Source of the DNA: Burhinus oedicnemus
Lineage: Eukaryota > Chordata > Aves > Charadriiformes > Burhinidae
Length of the DNA: 64,000 nt
Assembly: GCA_008921705.1 (NCBI GenBank)
Contig: VFFE01007649.1
Location: forward strand, 72,771 to 136,770
Reading direction: 5' to 3'
Both the position numbers and the translations under genes were made by a program. Position 1 is the first letter of the stretch. Each line of letters opens with the position of its first letter. Of the stretch, positions 34,925 through 45,285 are shown piece after piece. The notes beneath the pieces are model-generated. The model was not told the origin of the DNA, made no database searches, and saw nothing but the letters and a program-made list of their open reading frames with translations.

Positions 34925-35160
34925 ACACAAATGTGACTAGACTCCCTTGAAGTCAAAAGCATTACTTTTAATTGACATAAATGGAGCCGGATTGACAAAT
35001 GTATTTACAAGGATTGTTTCTCCCACCAGTGAACAGAAGCCCCTTCAGGGAGTGAGGGCCAGTCTCTGTTTCCCCAATTTTCTGGCTGTGTAACTTCATT
35101 GATTTCCATTGTACAATCATGGCATGTGAAACGGAGTGGAGAGTCAGGCCCTAGGCAAGG
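34925..35160. repeat. Possible ancient amniote repeat remnant
   Basis: Words such as CTTGAAGTCAAAAGCATTAC, AACTTCATTGATTTCCATTG and GAGAGTCAGGCCCTAGGCAAG resemble the TTGACTTCAATGG…GGATCAGGCCC pattern of old LINE/SINE 3' ends shared across reptiles and birds. The match is degenerate and the family cannot be named. Confidence 0.25.
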
Positions 35161-35469
35161 TGGCTGCACAATCAGCTCTGTGTCGTGCTTCGGGGCGGGA
35201 AGTGTAAAAGGAACCAGGTGCTCTCCTCACAAACACCTTTGCTAACTGGGCACTGTCACGACTGGATCTATGTCCTCTCCTCCTGTATGCCACGTATGGG
35301 CATCTGGTATTCACTTTGTAAAGCATGGGAGAGAACTGGGCACCTGGTAGGCAAATAGAACCAGTGAGGGGTAGGGGAGTGGATCTAAATAGTAGTACGT
35401 AGCTTTCCTGTGCTCAGGAAAGCCAGCTCAGCCTGCCTCCTACAGTCTGAAAAAAGCAATATCCTTTAA

Positions 35470-36000
35470 TGAAGCTTCACTCAGCTAGGAGCATATCACG
35501 TCCCAGAGGGTTTGTGCATCATACCTTATGTCCATAGTCGCATCCCATAAGTAATGAAGAAGAAATGTCTTCATTAGCATATCATAGGACATACTAATCA
35601 AGTAAAATTGCAAATATTTGTCTTGGAGCATGATAGAATAATCTTGCTTGTTGAAAATATCTCATTCTAGAAAAGAACTGTTTACTGTTTCACTGCCCAT
35701 TTAATTTTTTAAATCATGTATTTAATCAATATACATTATAACATAGCAATTGTTTGCCTAGAAAGATTTGGTTTTATTGATGATATTGCACAATGAATGA
35801 CGGGAACATCCTCAATATATCTTGAAATACATGACAGTGCATCTCAGGAAATCCTACTTGAAAAATTCAAATTGGCTTGACTAACGGTGTAGCATCACAT
35901 GGAATACAGGCTCTCTAATGTATTCTATAAAAAACCACTGGAATGCAGGCAAGATTTCTGACTTTGAAAGGACAGTCCCTTTCGCAGATGTGTGCCAGAA
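35470..36000. promoter_or_regulatory. Possible conserved non-coding stretch
   Basis: Long, non-repetitive, homeodomain-word-rich text (TCTTCATTAGCATATCATAG; TGATATTGCACAATGAATGA; GGCTTGACTAACGGTGTAGC) without mobile-element similarity. It has the texture of a conserved element; conservation is untested. Confidence 0.15.
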
Positions 36001-36509
36001 TTAATGTTAACTTCAGTCTTTCTGGTTCTTTTGCTTGGCAAGAGCTGAAAATGAGCTTATTATTTATGGAGTGAGAGAGCACTTGTAGGCCTGATCCAGA
36101 CCTAACTTGCCCAGGGCAAACAAGAGAACAACGGATCTATGCCATGCTTGTCCGTGGCTGGCTCCTGCCATGGTAGGCTACCACTGTAAATAATTGTGTG
36201 TCATGGGCTGGGTTGCCTTTCTCTCAGGTGACCTCCTGAGAGCTGGCAGAAGTCAGCTGAAGTGCAGAAGTATGAAAACATTCTCTCCTTCTTCCCCTAG
36301 GGAGAAGGGCTGTCCCTGCCCAAGTTGGCCTGGACCCACTCAAGGCTTCCTTATGTGCTACAAAGCACCAGCCAGACCAGATGTTGGTCTGGCTGCAGTG
36401 CCAAAATGCCACTAAAGGAACTGAACTGGGGTGAGCACATGGTCTGCAGTCTGCACTGACAGCTTTATATCACTGGTGTTAAGCTGTGACTGTTTCCAAC
36501 TATTTTGTA

Positions 36510-36531
36510 ATCGTATAACGATCGTGTAACG
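36510..36531 (+). repeat. CpG-bearing 11-bp tandem pair
   Basis: ATCGTATAACG is followed immediately by ATCGTGTAACG, one transition apart, giving four CpGs in 22 bases, with a further partial GTGTTGC copy after. In a CpG-depleted background this is unusual. Confidence 0.9.
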
Positions 36532-37180
36532 TGTTGCAGCTGCAGAGATCCAGTTACCAAGATCTCGGTGCATGTTACAAATAAGTCATATGTTGGAAGG
36601 TGCAGTATTTGCCTCCAACTATAAATTCTCTCAAAGTTTGGAAATAAGGAGCAAATTTTGGTGTAAGTATTGATTTGGTTCAGAAATTTGGTTCATCTTT
36701 CCTTGTGGTTCCTACTATAATGCATAGTCTCCCTGTAACTTATTCACCTACTGTTTAGATATGGTGCATCTTTTTAAAAATTAACTCTTTGTAGGCATAC
36801 AGAAGGTGAAGAATTAAGCTCATTTGCCACCCTTGGGGTGCAGTGATAGCAGCAGTATAACTCAGGTGTGTTAATATGCCTTCAGTCATTCCACATGTTA
36901 GTATTTCTCATCTCGTAGCATGCCTGTGCTCCTATGGGTATTGGCTGAATGACAGTGGTTTTACTAAAAAGAAATCCTCATTTACAGCAGCCAGATGCAG
37001 TATCTTAAGCCAGCACCTGAACATCCAAATCTTCACAAGTGGGACAGAAAAGTCAGTTTCATGGGCTGAAGGTCTTGAGGTCGTTCTGCTTGTTTATGCA
37101 TCTACTTCTGTGAAAGAAGGCAAATGCAAGGGGATGGAAATCAAAAAGGGTGTCAAAGTGGTCCGAGCTGATTCAGCAGG

Positions 37181-37669
37181 TACTGGGTTTGGCTGGGGTG
37201 AAAAATTTGGTTAATTTTCTTCATAGCACCCGTACAGTTCTGTGTTTCAGACTGCTGACCAAAAAAGTGTTGGTAACACAATGATGTTTTAGCTATTGTT
37301 GAACAGTCCCTGCATCAAGGCTTTCTCTGTTTTTCACTTTGCGCCCTCAGTGAGTAGGTTGGGGGTGGACAAGAGGCTGGCGGGGGACACAGCCAGGACA
37401 GGTGATCCCAACTGACCAAAGGGACATCCCGTACCATATAATGTCACCCTCAGCAATAAAAACTGGGGGGGGGAGATTTTTCCAAGGTAGCTGTTGCTTG
37501 GGGACTGGCTGGGCATCGATCCGCTGGTGGTGAGCTATTGCTTTATTTTTCTTTTTCATCACTTATTAAACTGTTTTTATCTCGACCCCACAAGTTTACT
37601 CAGTTTTTGCCCTTCCAATTCTCTCCCCATCCTGATGGGGTGGCCCCCAGCTGCGGTCAACTCACCACA
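37181..37669 (+). mobile_element. Solo ERV LTR, plus orientation
   Basis: A near full-length avian endogenous-retrovirus LTR. The order matches the family: a degraded 5' edge TACTGGGTTTGGCTGGGG, GTTAATTTTCTTCATAGC, GGTAACACAATGATGTTTT, AGTGAGTAGGTTGGGGGTGG, ACCAAAGGGACATCCCGTAC, a TATA-region word CAGCAATAAAAACTGGGG, TTATTAAACTGTTTTTATCT, and the 3' edge GCTGCGGTCAACTCACCACA. The TATA box of the family has changed to an AATAAAAA word. Flanking AGCAGG (37175-37180) and AGCACT (37670-37675) agree at four of six positions, a possible decayed target-site duplication. No internal retroviral genes are present. It lies about 9.7 kb from, and opposite in orientation to, the related LTR at 27081-27482. 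Confidence 0.9.
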
Positions 37670-37699
37670 AGCACTGTGGTTTTTGAATGAGAATGAGAC

Positions 37700-40500
37700 T
37701 AGCGAGGACTCTTTTATGTTTAATGCTCAGTGGACAGTATCCCCTTATGAATCACTTCCTGCATTTTTCTTTCTCATAACTGTATTATTAGCTGTAATGT
37801 CACAGGCTCGGCTTATGTTTTGACTGCTAAGGTCAAGCTAGCTCTTGGCCTCATACAGGCCTAAGTAAGGTCAAGTATTTGTTGACAGCAGACCATCGTA
37901 TGTTCATTCAATTGAATATGATTCTGCAGATACTCTGGGTCAAAGGGTTGAGGTATTCTCCCAAGGGAATGTTTATATCCCCAGGGGAGAGGATCATACT
38001 CATGCAATGAGTCAGTTGTCTTTCTGATCCACTAAATCATGAATCACAGTTTACTAAGTGGCACAGCTTCAACAGGAAGGTAAATTATCTCAAACCAGAT
38101 AGCCTGTGTATGTCTGGGATGTTCATTCTGCAGGGTAATATATAGATTTCAACCTCCTCAGGCTGAAAAGGCTACGTTGCATAGTGCTTTCCGGAAGAAG
38201 TGATTTACCTACTGAGCTATTGGATAAAAAGTATTCCAGCCACTAAGAAGCAGAAATATTTGTGGCTGTGATGTTTTAAAATGCCTGATTCTAGAAGTGT
38301 GTGGGCATATGCATGCTTCTTGGATTAAATCCTTCTAAGGAGCTGTGAAGAACATTTAGTCTTGGCTGAATTCTAACTAGAACTGAACACTGGAACTGTG
38401 TCGAGCTACTGAAATCTGCCCCAAACTCCAGAGTCCATGTTCATGTTTCTCAGGATCAACTGAGAAACCTTAAAACCAGGATGATATACCTTAATTTATG
38501 TGCAAACATCATTTATAAGGTTCTTCTAATACATTTCAATAAGATATGGGAGAAACTCACCTAATGAGTTACTATTACCTGATTCTTCCTTCACCTATTT
38601 GTTAGGAAGTTTACACAGAAGTAAGAATCCTTCTCCCCAGTGCCAGATAACTGCCTTAGGAATCTGGACGGGACTTAACCAGTAAGACCAGGGAAATTGG
38701 TTTAAATATGGGGGTAAAAAATGAAAGAATATGTTCGAAGAGAGAGCTTTGTCCACAGAACTTGTCTTCAGTTGAACTAGAAAACATGAAACTTTGAAGT
38801 CAATCTTTCCCAGCTATGTACTTATATTTTGCTTATAATTTTCCAGCTGGGGAAATGTGAAACAGACCTTATTTTGTCTTGCATTGTTTGCAACAAAATA
38901 AATGTTTATGTCAATACATTAAAAAAAAAAAATCTTTTCATGTGTCAGATTATTTTATTGAAAAATGTACATCTCAAATTTGTGATTTTAAATTTTCCAT
39001 TTTTATGAGATTTGACTGTACGGGAACACTTTTCTACTTGGAATAAACAATTATAGGAACAGGGTTGCTTCCTAGGCTTTGTGCAGTACTAAGGGTTTGA
39101 AATATTGGCATCGTTTAGGAAGAAGAAATCACCACTATGAGTAATTTTATTCTTTAAGTCAACACTCTCTTCTCCCAGCAGTATTAACAGATAAATATGT
39201 TCACTTATTCCTTTACATACCTTTCTCTGTAACAAATACTGAATTGTACAATAACAATAGACTTATGTCTTTTTCAGCTTGTTAAATTAGTACCTTGTAT
39301 TAGTCATAACTTCAGCGTATAAGATACAACTCTACAGTTGTATCTTACAGTTGTTACCAAGTATGCCATGGCTGAATGTAGTGTGACACTTTTAAATTAG
39401 TTGCATATAAAGAAAGCTCTGAAAAATGCAAAGATATGTACGCATATAGCTAACTAGAACTCCTGTGCATAAATAGATGTGGAGATTTAAGTGTATTTTA
39501 CACAGGTATCTGATTTTTTACATTTCATAGGCTCATCAGCGTGGGTTTTTATGTGATTCAGGCAAGGCAGTTTTGCACATTAGATGACTTTTAACTTTGC
39601 TTACTAAACAATTGGTTCTTCTTGCTCACCTAAGTATGCTCTAATTTTTTTGTATTGCTGTCACCGGGGGGTGTGTGTATGTGTGGGAGAGAAGGAACAC
39701 TTGTTCTCAAGATTGCATTCACTAGGAATGACTTAAATGGATTCAGTTTTATCTTTTTCTGTTGATGGTAGCTAAAGTGTGAGATAGCTTTCTTTACTGA
39801 CAAGTTTAGGAAAAGCAAAAGGAGATTCAAGTACCCACAGATATTTTCCCTTTGAGAGTCTGCTGGTAAATATCAAATACTATTTACCAAACAGGCTGTT
39901 CCATATCATCACAGGGTCAACGACTAAAAGAGCAGGCTTGCTTTCTTATAGCCGTGTAGGTAAAAATCATCTCACCCTTTTTTTTTTTCCCCTCAAGCCC
40001 TCCTTTTTGGCTTAACTTTCTGCTTTTGGTTTCAGTTCCTTTGTTCTTTACTGCATTCTATTGCTGTGTTTCAGCAACTTAAGTCAATATACTAACTTTT
40101 GCCTTGCAAGCATGTTTAGTTAGTTCACAATTTTTCTCAACTAGAAATCTTGCTAGCTTATTCACATGATAACTGGGATATACCGCTGCATGACAAATGA
40201 AAAAGTTCACAGAAATAGTTGCTTTTTCCTAATGCTGAGCAGGAATTTTATTATGCAAACCACCACCTCATATTGATCATAAATATTTTTGTTTGTGGCA
40301 GTATTGCTGCTTTACCTTTCACAACTTTTCTTGATTGTCTTTTGCAATAGGACTTTAAAGAAATATATTCCTCTGTCCTCCACTCCCAGAAAACAGGAAA
40401 GAGCATAATAGTGACAGAAACAGATGTTAATATTTTAACCAGTCGTCATACCAGACTAACCATCTGAAGTCTTGAAGACACTTTTGTATAACTTTGTGTT
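37700..40500. other. AT-rich non-coding DNA
   Basis: No gene or classified repeat apart from the hairpin at 39320. It contains an A-run (about 38921-38932) and a short GTGTGTGTATGTGTGGG word near 39669. Confidence 0.45.
39320..39347. other. Perfect 12-bp inverted repeat, 4-nt loop
   Basis: TAAGATACAACT, loop CTAC, then AGTTGTATCTTA, a perfect 12-base-pair stem. The flanking bases do not continue the stem. It could be a palindromic scar, a small hairpin, or the overlap of two binding sites. No longer precursor-like stem is seen, so a microRNA is unlikely. Confidence 0.9.
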
Positions 40501-40523
40501 TTTCAGATTTGTCAAAATAAGAC

Positions 40524-40862
40524 CTAATGGGCGAAAGAGGATAATTCCAAAGGCAGTATGGGCCAGGCAAGGATTAGACTATCCATAGCTAATGAAAATA
40601 ACCTTTTTGTTTGAGAAAACTTAGGCATCTGGGTGTGAGTGCAAATGAATATGGATTGTTGAACCAGATGCTTGCTCTGCAGTGCATCAGTCTCGTTCAT
40701 GTGAAAGCCCCAGGTAATAAAAGGAAGGATAAATGTTTTAAGAGCAATGACTGAAAGGCTTGGAGCAAAGTTGATGAAGTAAAAAGCAAAATCCCTGTCT
40801 TCAACCCTCCCCACGAACTCGAAGGGGACTGGTGTCATAAGATATTGTCTGTTGGTATGTAA
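40524..40862 (-). other. Candidate terminal exon with 112-codon open frame
   Basis: On the minus strand a very good acceptor (CTCTGTGTCTCCTCCTCTCCACCAG) leads into 112 codons open in phase 0, ending at TAG (40526-40524). A poly(A) signal AATAAA lies about 270 bases beyond (40252-40247). The frame starts LHTNRQYLMTPVPFEFVGRV, includes FITWGFHMNETDALQSKHLV, and ends in a hydrophobic WPILPLELSSFAH. No domain is recognised. The frame also extends seven codons upstream of the acceptor to an ATG at 40883. It could be a lineage-specific or non-coding transcript's last exon; chance is not excluded. Confidence 0.22.
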
Positions 40863-40889
40863 CTGGTGGAGAGGAGGAGACACAGAGAA

Positions 40890-43260
40890 AGGATTAACAA
40901 ACAGACCTGAAACATGATTGCATTGGTCAAGATGTGCTGGTATGTTTAAGATGTATTTCTATCAAAAAGGAAAATAAAAATTGTAGGCCCCTCATCTAAA
41001 CGCGTAAAGGAAACAGTCTAGAAAAGAGAGAAGAAAGACACAGGGGACTGTGTGTCTCTTCTGGACCATGTGAGACACAAGACGCTGACAAAGTATCTGG
41101 TGAGCTGAGAGACTGCTCCTTTCTCAACATGGTAAGCGTGTTTCTATGGTCTCAAATAGCAAAATAATTGTCAGTAAGGAGAAAGATTAGAGGAGCTTTG
41201 GATATAAGGCACAGCTGGTGGAAGCTGCTGATGGGAGCAGCAGCATGAGGCATGCGTTGCAGACTGATGGGCACCTGGCTGAGACGATTCGCACCAACAG
41301 ATCACTGCAGCCTAAATCAGGCCTTGCTATCTGGAAGACTTAAGCCTCAAACTGTGAATGGTGGCTACTGGAGTGAAGGGAAAGCGACCAGCTGGCTGAA
41401 CAGTTGCTTCCCCAGAGGGAAAGTCTCTGAAATTTTATGGCTTCAGTTACACTTTAGGAATTCATTCTTGTTACTCTGTTTACTTGCCTCGTTTTCTCCT
41501 TTTTAATGAAAATGTTAAGCTGTTTTACTTAAATTTGTAGATGGGAGGAAGTGGTTGCTTTGAGTATAATTAGTATAATTTCCCCAGGTCTCTCCGTAGG
41601 TCTTCAAGCAAGTGTTTATCTGGGAAGTCCCTTAAATCTGAATGCAGCTGTGTACTTGTCATTTGAATTGTGACAGGAAGGTTACAATGAGTAAGTTAGT
41701 GTGAATCTTGTCATCTTCAAATCTGTAATCAAGTTGCTGTTCATTTATTTAGTTAAATCACTTTGTAAATCTTTAAATCAGTTAATGATTAAGTGGTGCT
41801 AAAACTCAATCTCTCAATCTGCCTCAAATCACTAATAAAACTGAACTGCTGCTAAATCATAACTGTGTCTGATACTTCCATCCCGCTATAGGCTGGCAAA
41901 AGCAGTGAGATGTTGATTCCTGGGAATATGGAATATAAATGATGCATATAAATGCATCAAGTCCAATGCTGAATTAAGGCTTGATTTCTGCTTGTGATGT
42001 TGCAGGAAGGAGAGATAATATGGATTCCAAAGGCATACATATTTCCATGTGCATTTCTAAACACAACATGAGCTGGGACTTTTGTAGGTTTCTGTTCTGT
42101 TTCAGAGTAAGTTAACGGTATTTTTACCTGAAGTGAAAGATTTTTTTCTTTTTTTTTTTCCCCTGGTAAATCTCTTAGTGATCCTTTCTGCCCTGACATG
42201 ACAAGTGATTGCAAGAACCCTTCAAGAGCAGATATCTGAAGAACCACGTGCTTTCAACGTGTACAGCCCCTCCCTTATGTATAAGCGAGTACTGCGTGTG
42301 ATAACAAAGCTGTCACGTTAACCAGGAATTTAGGAGATGTCTTATGCATTGCTGCACTCGGAGAAGCTTCTTTCAGTAGACTGGATTAGAAAACTAGTTG
42401 CTGAGGAACCTTGTCTGTGACACGCTTTTAGGTGATGGCATTTTGACTGTTATTTTAACATACATAACTTTGCATTTCTCATCAGCACAGAGTGACAGCT
42501 CTGGTTCTGCTGTCATCTTGGTTTTGCTATGCCTATACCCCAAAAGCCATAAGGGTGGAGTTTTTTTATTTATCTTTTTCTGTTTATGTTTATGATTGCC
42601 CTTTGTTTAACTGCTGAGATTGAATCTCTTGGTTAAAGTTTTATCTCTTAATTTCTTTTTACCTCTCTGATCCTGAAGTGCGACTCATGTTGCTCTTACA
42701 GTTGCTTGGTCTTGAGGGACTCTGCTCATTTTCTTTTGAAAGATTTTAGAAGTTCTTGTGATTTGGCTGAAAAAAAGTAGTATTTCTCTGAAAGATTCCT
42801 GAAGTTGTCAGCTTGGTTCTCTATAGGCTGTGAATCATTTAGCAGCAGCTACTACAGATCTGTCAAATCTCATGCGTTATACATAGGACTCATTCATTTG
42901 GTCCCTGTCTCTGGCTCATGCATTTTGAACAGCTCCACAGTTTCTCTTCTACTCTTTGAGCCATGACATTAAGGCAATTGCTGACTGTACAGTGAGTCAG
43001 AGGAAAGTTGGGATTCTGCAGAGGTAATGACAAAAATATTGCTTTCCTTAAAGCTGACGGTGCCATCTATAGTGGGCGGAAGTGATTGTCTGTCTTCTAT
43101 TGTTTGACTGACCTTCCTTAGGCCTGCGGAGTTATTACTTCCTTCACAACAGAGAGGATCATACCATTGTAGAGACAGACAAATGCATATGTATGGACAT
43201 GGACTAACTCTTGAGCATTACTGAATTGGCTTTGTTGCATCCTTTCTTTCCATCCTGTCC
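40890..43260. other. AT-rich non-coding DNA
   Basis: Nothing classified. A plus-strand frame at 41252-41506 (84 codons, starting MRCRLMGTWLRRFAPTDHCS) carries a few CpGs but lacks an acceptor and a recognised domain. A donor-like ACATG/GTAAGC lies at 41137. A poly(T) run is near 42143-42160. Confidence 0.4.
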
Positions 43261-43271
43261 CTTCCACTTAC

Positions 43272-43342
43272 CTGGTTGTGCCTGTTACTTGGAGCCTTAT
43301 CATTCAGTGCAGTCTACACCTGTGCTCCTCTGCAGAGGCCGT
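43272..43342 (-). other. Candidate non-coding exon (71 nt)
   Basis: On the minus strand the acceptor TATTGTGGAACCCTCCACCTAG and the perfect donor CAACCAG/GTAAGT bracket 71 nt. All three frames contain stops, so it could only be part of a non-coding transcript or a poison exon. Confidence 0.15.
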
Positions 43343-43349
43343 CTAGGTG

Positions 43350-45200
43350 GAGGGTTCCACAATAGCTTTCACTATCTCAAACGACACTCAGTCAGAAAAT
43401 TGTTTGCTAAGAACTGCTCAATTCTCTGCCAGTGTTAGAGACCCAATATAATGGGCTGCTCTGTAAATACGGTGCTTTATAGCAAGAAAAATCTCGGGCC
43501 TTTCCTAATTTCCTACAATAGCATCTTGTTCTTCAAGATTTCTTGGTTGGAAATGCATTCACATGCATATTTTTATGATGCACAGCGATGCTGTCATGTC
43601 TCAGATACAACAGATGTGTTGTGCGCGTGTAGTACATGCAGTAGAAATGTCCAAGTGGGAAGAGAAGATATGCTCAGGAAAGTCTAAATATGTGACAGCC
43701 CCTCCTGAAGTGTAACAGAAGGCTTTAAGGCTGTTGAATAAATCAGTAAAAAATAGAGGGCAAAGGCAACTCAATTCATAGCTTGCATTTTGTATTCGAT
43801 AGGTAGAGGAGTAGGGAATTACTATCTCAGTATCTGAGGAACAGATCGTGAACTGGCTTAACCCTGTCTGTTGATGTCACAGAAAATGTCAGGTGGGTGT
43901 TGGAGTGTTATTTTGTGGGTTTTTTTTGGGGGGGCTTGGGTTTTTGTTGTTGTTGTTCTTAATGATTTTCATTTTATAAGAGCATTTCCCAGATTGTTAG
44001 CTGAAAAACTTGAGGACTTGAGGACTTGCATGTTTGATGTTCTGAATAAGGGCTAAAATATATTTTAATCTGTGACATCTTAGGTCACTGATATAATTTC
44101 CGTTGCTTATTTCATTGCTAGTGATGTCTGTATTCTTACTGCAACCCACTCCTTGAGAAACCTCTTTGCTGTCCTGAATAGCTGATTATTAGGTTGCATA
44201 CAAATGTAAGAAGCAGCCAGAAAAGAGTCAAAATGACATTTTGAGTAATTTGGGGCATTGCTGTATGGAAAGTTAGTCTCATGTTTTACATCTGAGTCAT
44301 GGATATACGAGAGTTTGTTGGGTGTTTAACTTTTAGTCTTACAGTAGTGATTTTTAAGTGTTATTCGGATTAAAATTACATGCAACAGAATTTGATATGG
44401 CATCAAAGTTCCATAAATGAGCTACCTCTTTTTTTTTTCTTGAAACTTCTAATTTTGTCACAGTTGTGACACAATTTCTCCAGATGTTAAAACTGGATTC
44501 AGCTATACTATTAGAGCTGTGGTTATAAATCCAGCCAATATCCATACTATGCAGTGATTAACTAGTTCCTGCAACTGTATAGATCTCTACTGACAGCTAT
44601 AACCTACAAGGTGAAGCGATTGCTCATAACAACCAAGCAGATATTCCCATACATCACCGCATGAAGACATCTATCCTTTTCAAGGTTAAAAGGATATTTC
44701 TCAAAAGCAGGCATTGCTGTAGTTCACAAAGGCAATAATACAAGCAGGTTTTAATTCTTGAGCAGTTTTGTTATTGTTAGAACTTCTTAAATTCAGAAGG
44801 ATAAACATTTTAAGTGTGATAGCCAGCAGAAAACAATGTGTGGCATAGTTGCAGGATGCATCGTCTTCTGGGCTCATCTTCTCTTAATTTCCCAAGTTTT
44901 CAACAGCAGAAAGCTATACTTGATAAGACATGCAAACATGGCTACCCCTTCCACCTACTTTTCTTCTCTTGGGCTTTCTTTCAAATGGAAGTGAATTATC
45001 TTTCTTGCTGTATGTATCCCTTGGGGTTTTTTTCTGTTCAAATTATACTGCAAAATGTATAAATGTAGTAATTTTGTAAATGCTCTTCTAATATCATAGA
45101 TACAAGTTCAGGGAGTTTGCTTCCAGTTCTACTGGTGATGTAAATGCCTAGCCTGGGTGTGGATTAGATCCCTTCTGGGGCTATTCCTTTGCTATTACCG
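43350..45200. other. AT-rich non-coding DNA
   Basis: Nothing classified apart from the T/G tract at 43914-43960 (TTTTTTTTGGGGGGGC … TTGTTGTTGTTG) and a small tandem GAGGACTT repeat near 44013-44028. Confidence 0.45.
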
Positions 45201-45205
45201 AGACT

Positions 45206-45285
45206 TAATATTAATTAATTAAATAAATAATAATAATAATAATAATAATAAAAATAATAATAAATAATTAAATATTAATTAAAAA
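45206..45285 (+). repeat. (AAT)n / (AATA)n microsatellite
   Basis: About 80 bases of imperfect AATA and AAT units, with an uninterrupted (AAT) core near 45228-45250, flanked by TTAATTAATTAA words on both sides. A likely polymorphic site. Confidence 0.95.

Noticed and set aside
36876..37214. 112-codon plus frame with ATG ending in the LTR
   Set aside because: Its last part is LTR sequence and the first part has no recognisable domain or promoter context.
39320..39347. microRNA precursor
   Set aside because: The stem is 12 bp, far shorter than a miRNA hairpin, and the flanks do not extend the pairing.
45206..45285. Replication origin or matrix-attachment region
   Set aside because: It is a plain AAT microsatellite; nothing specific supports a functional role.
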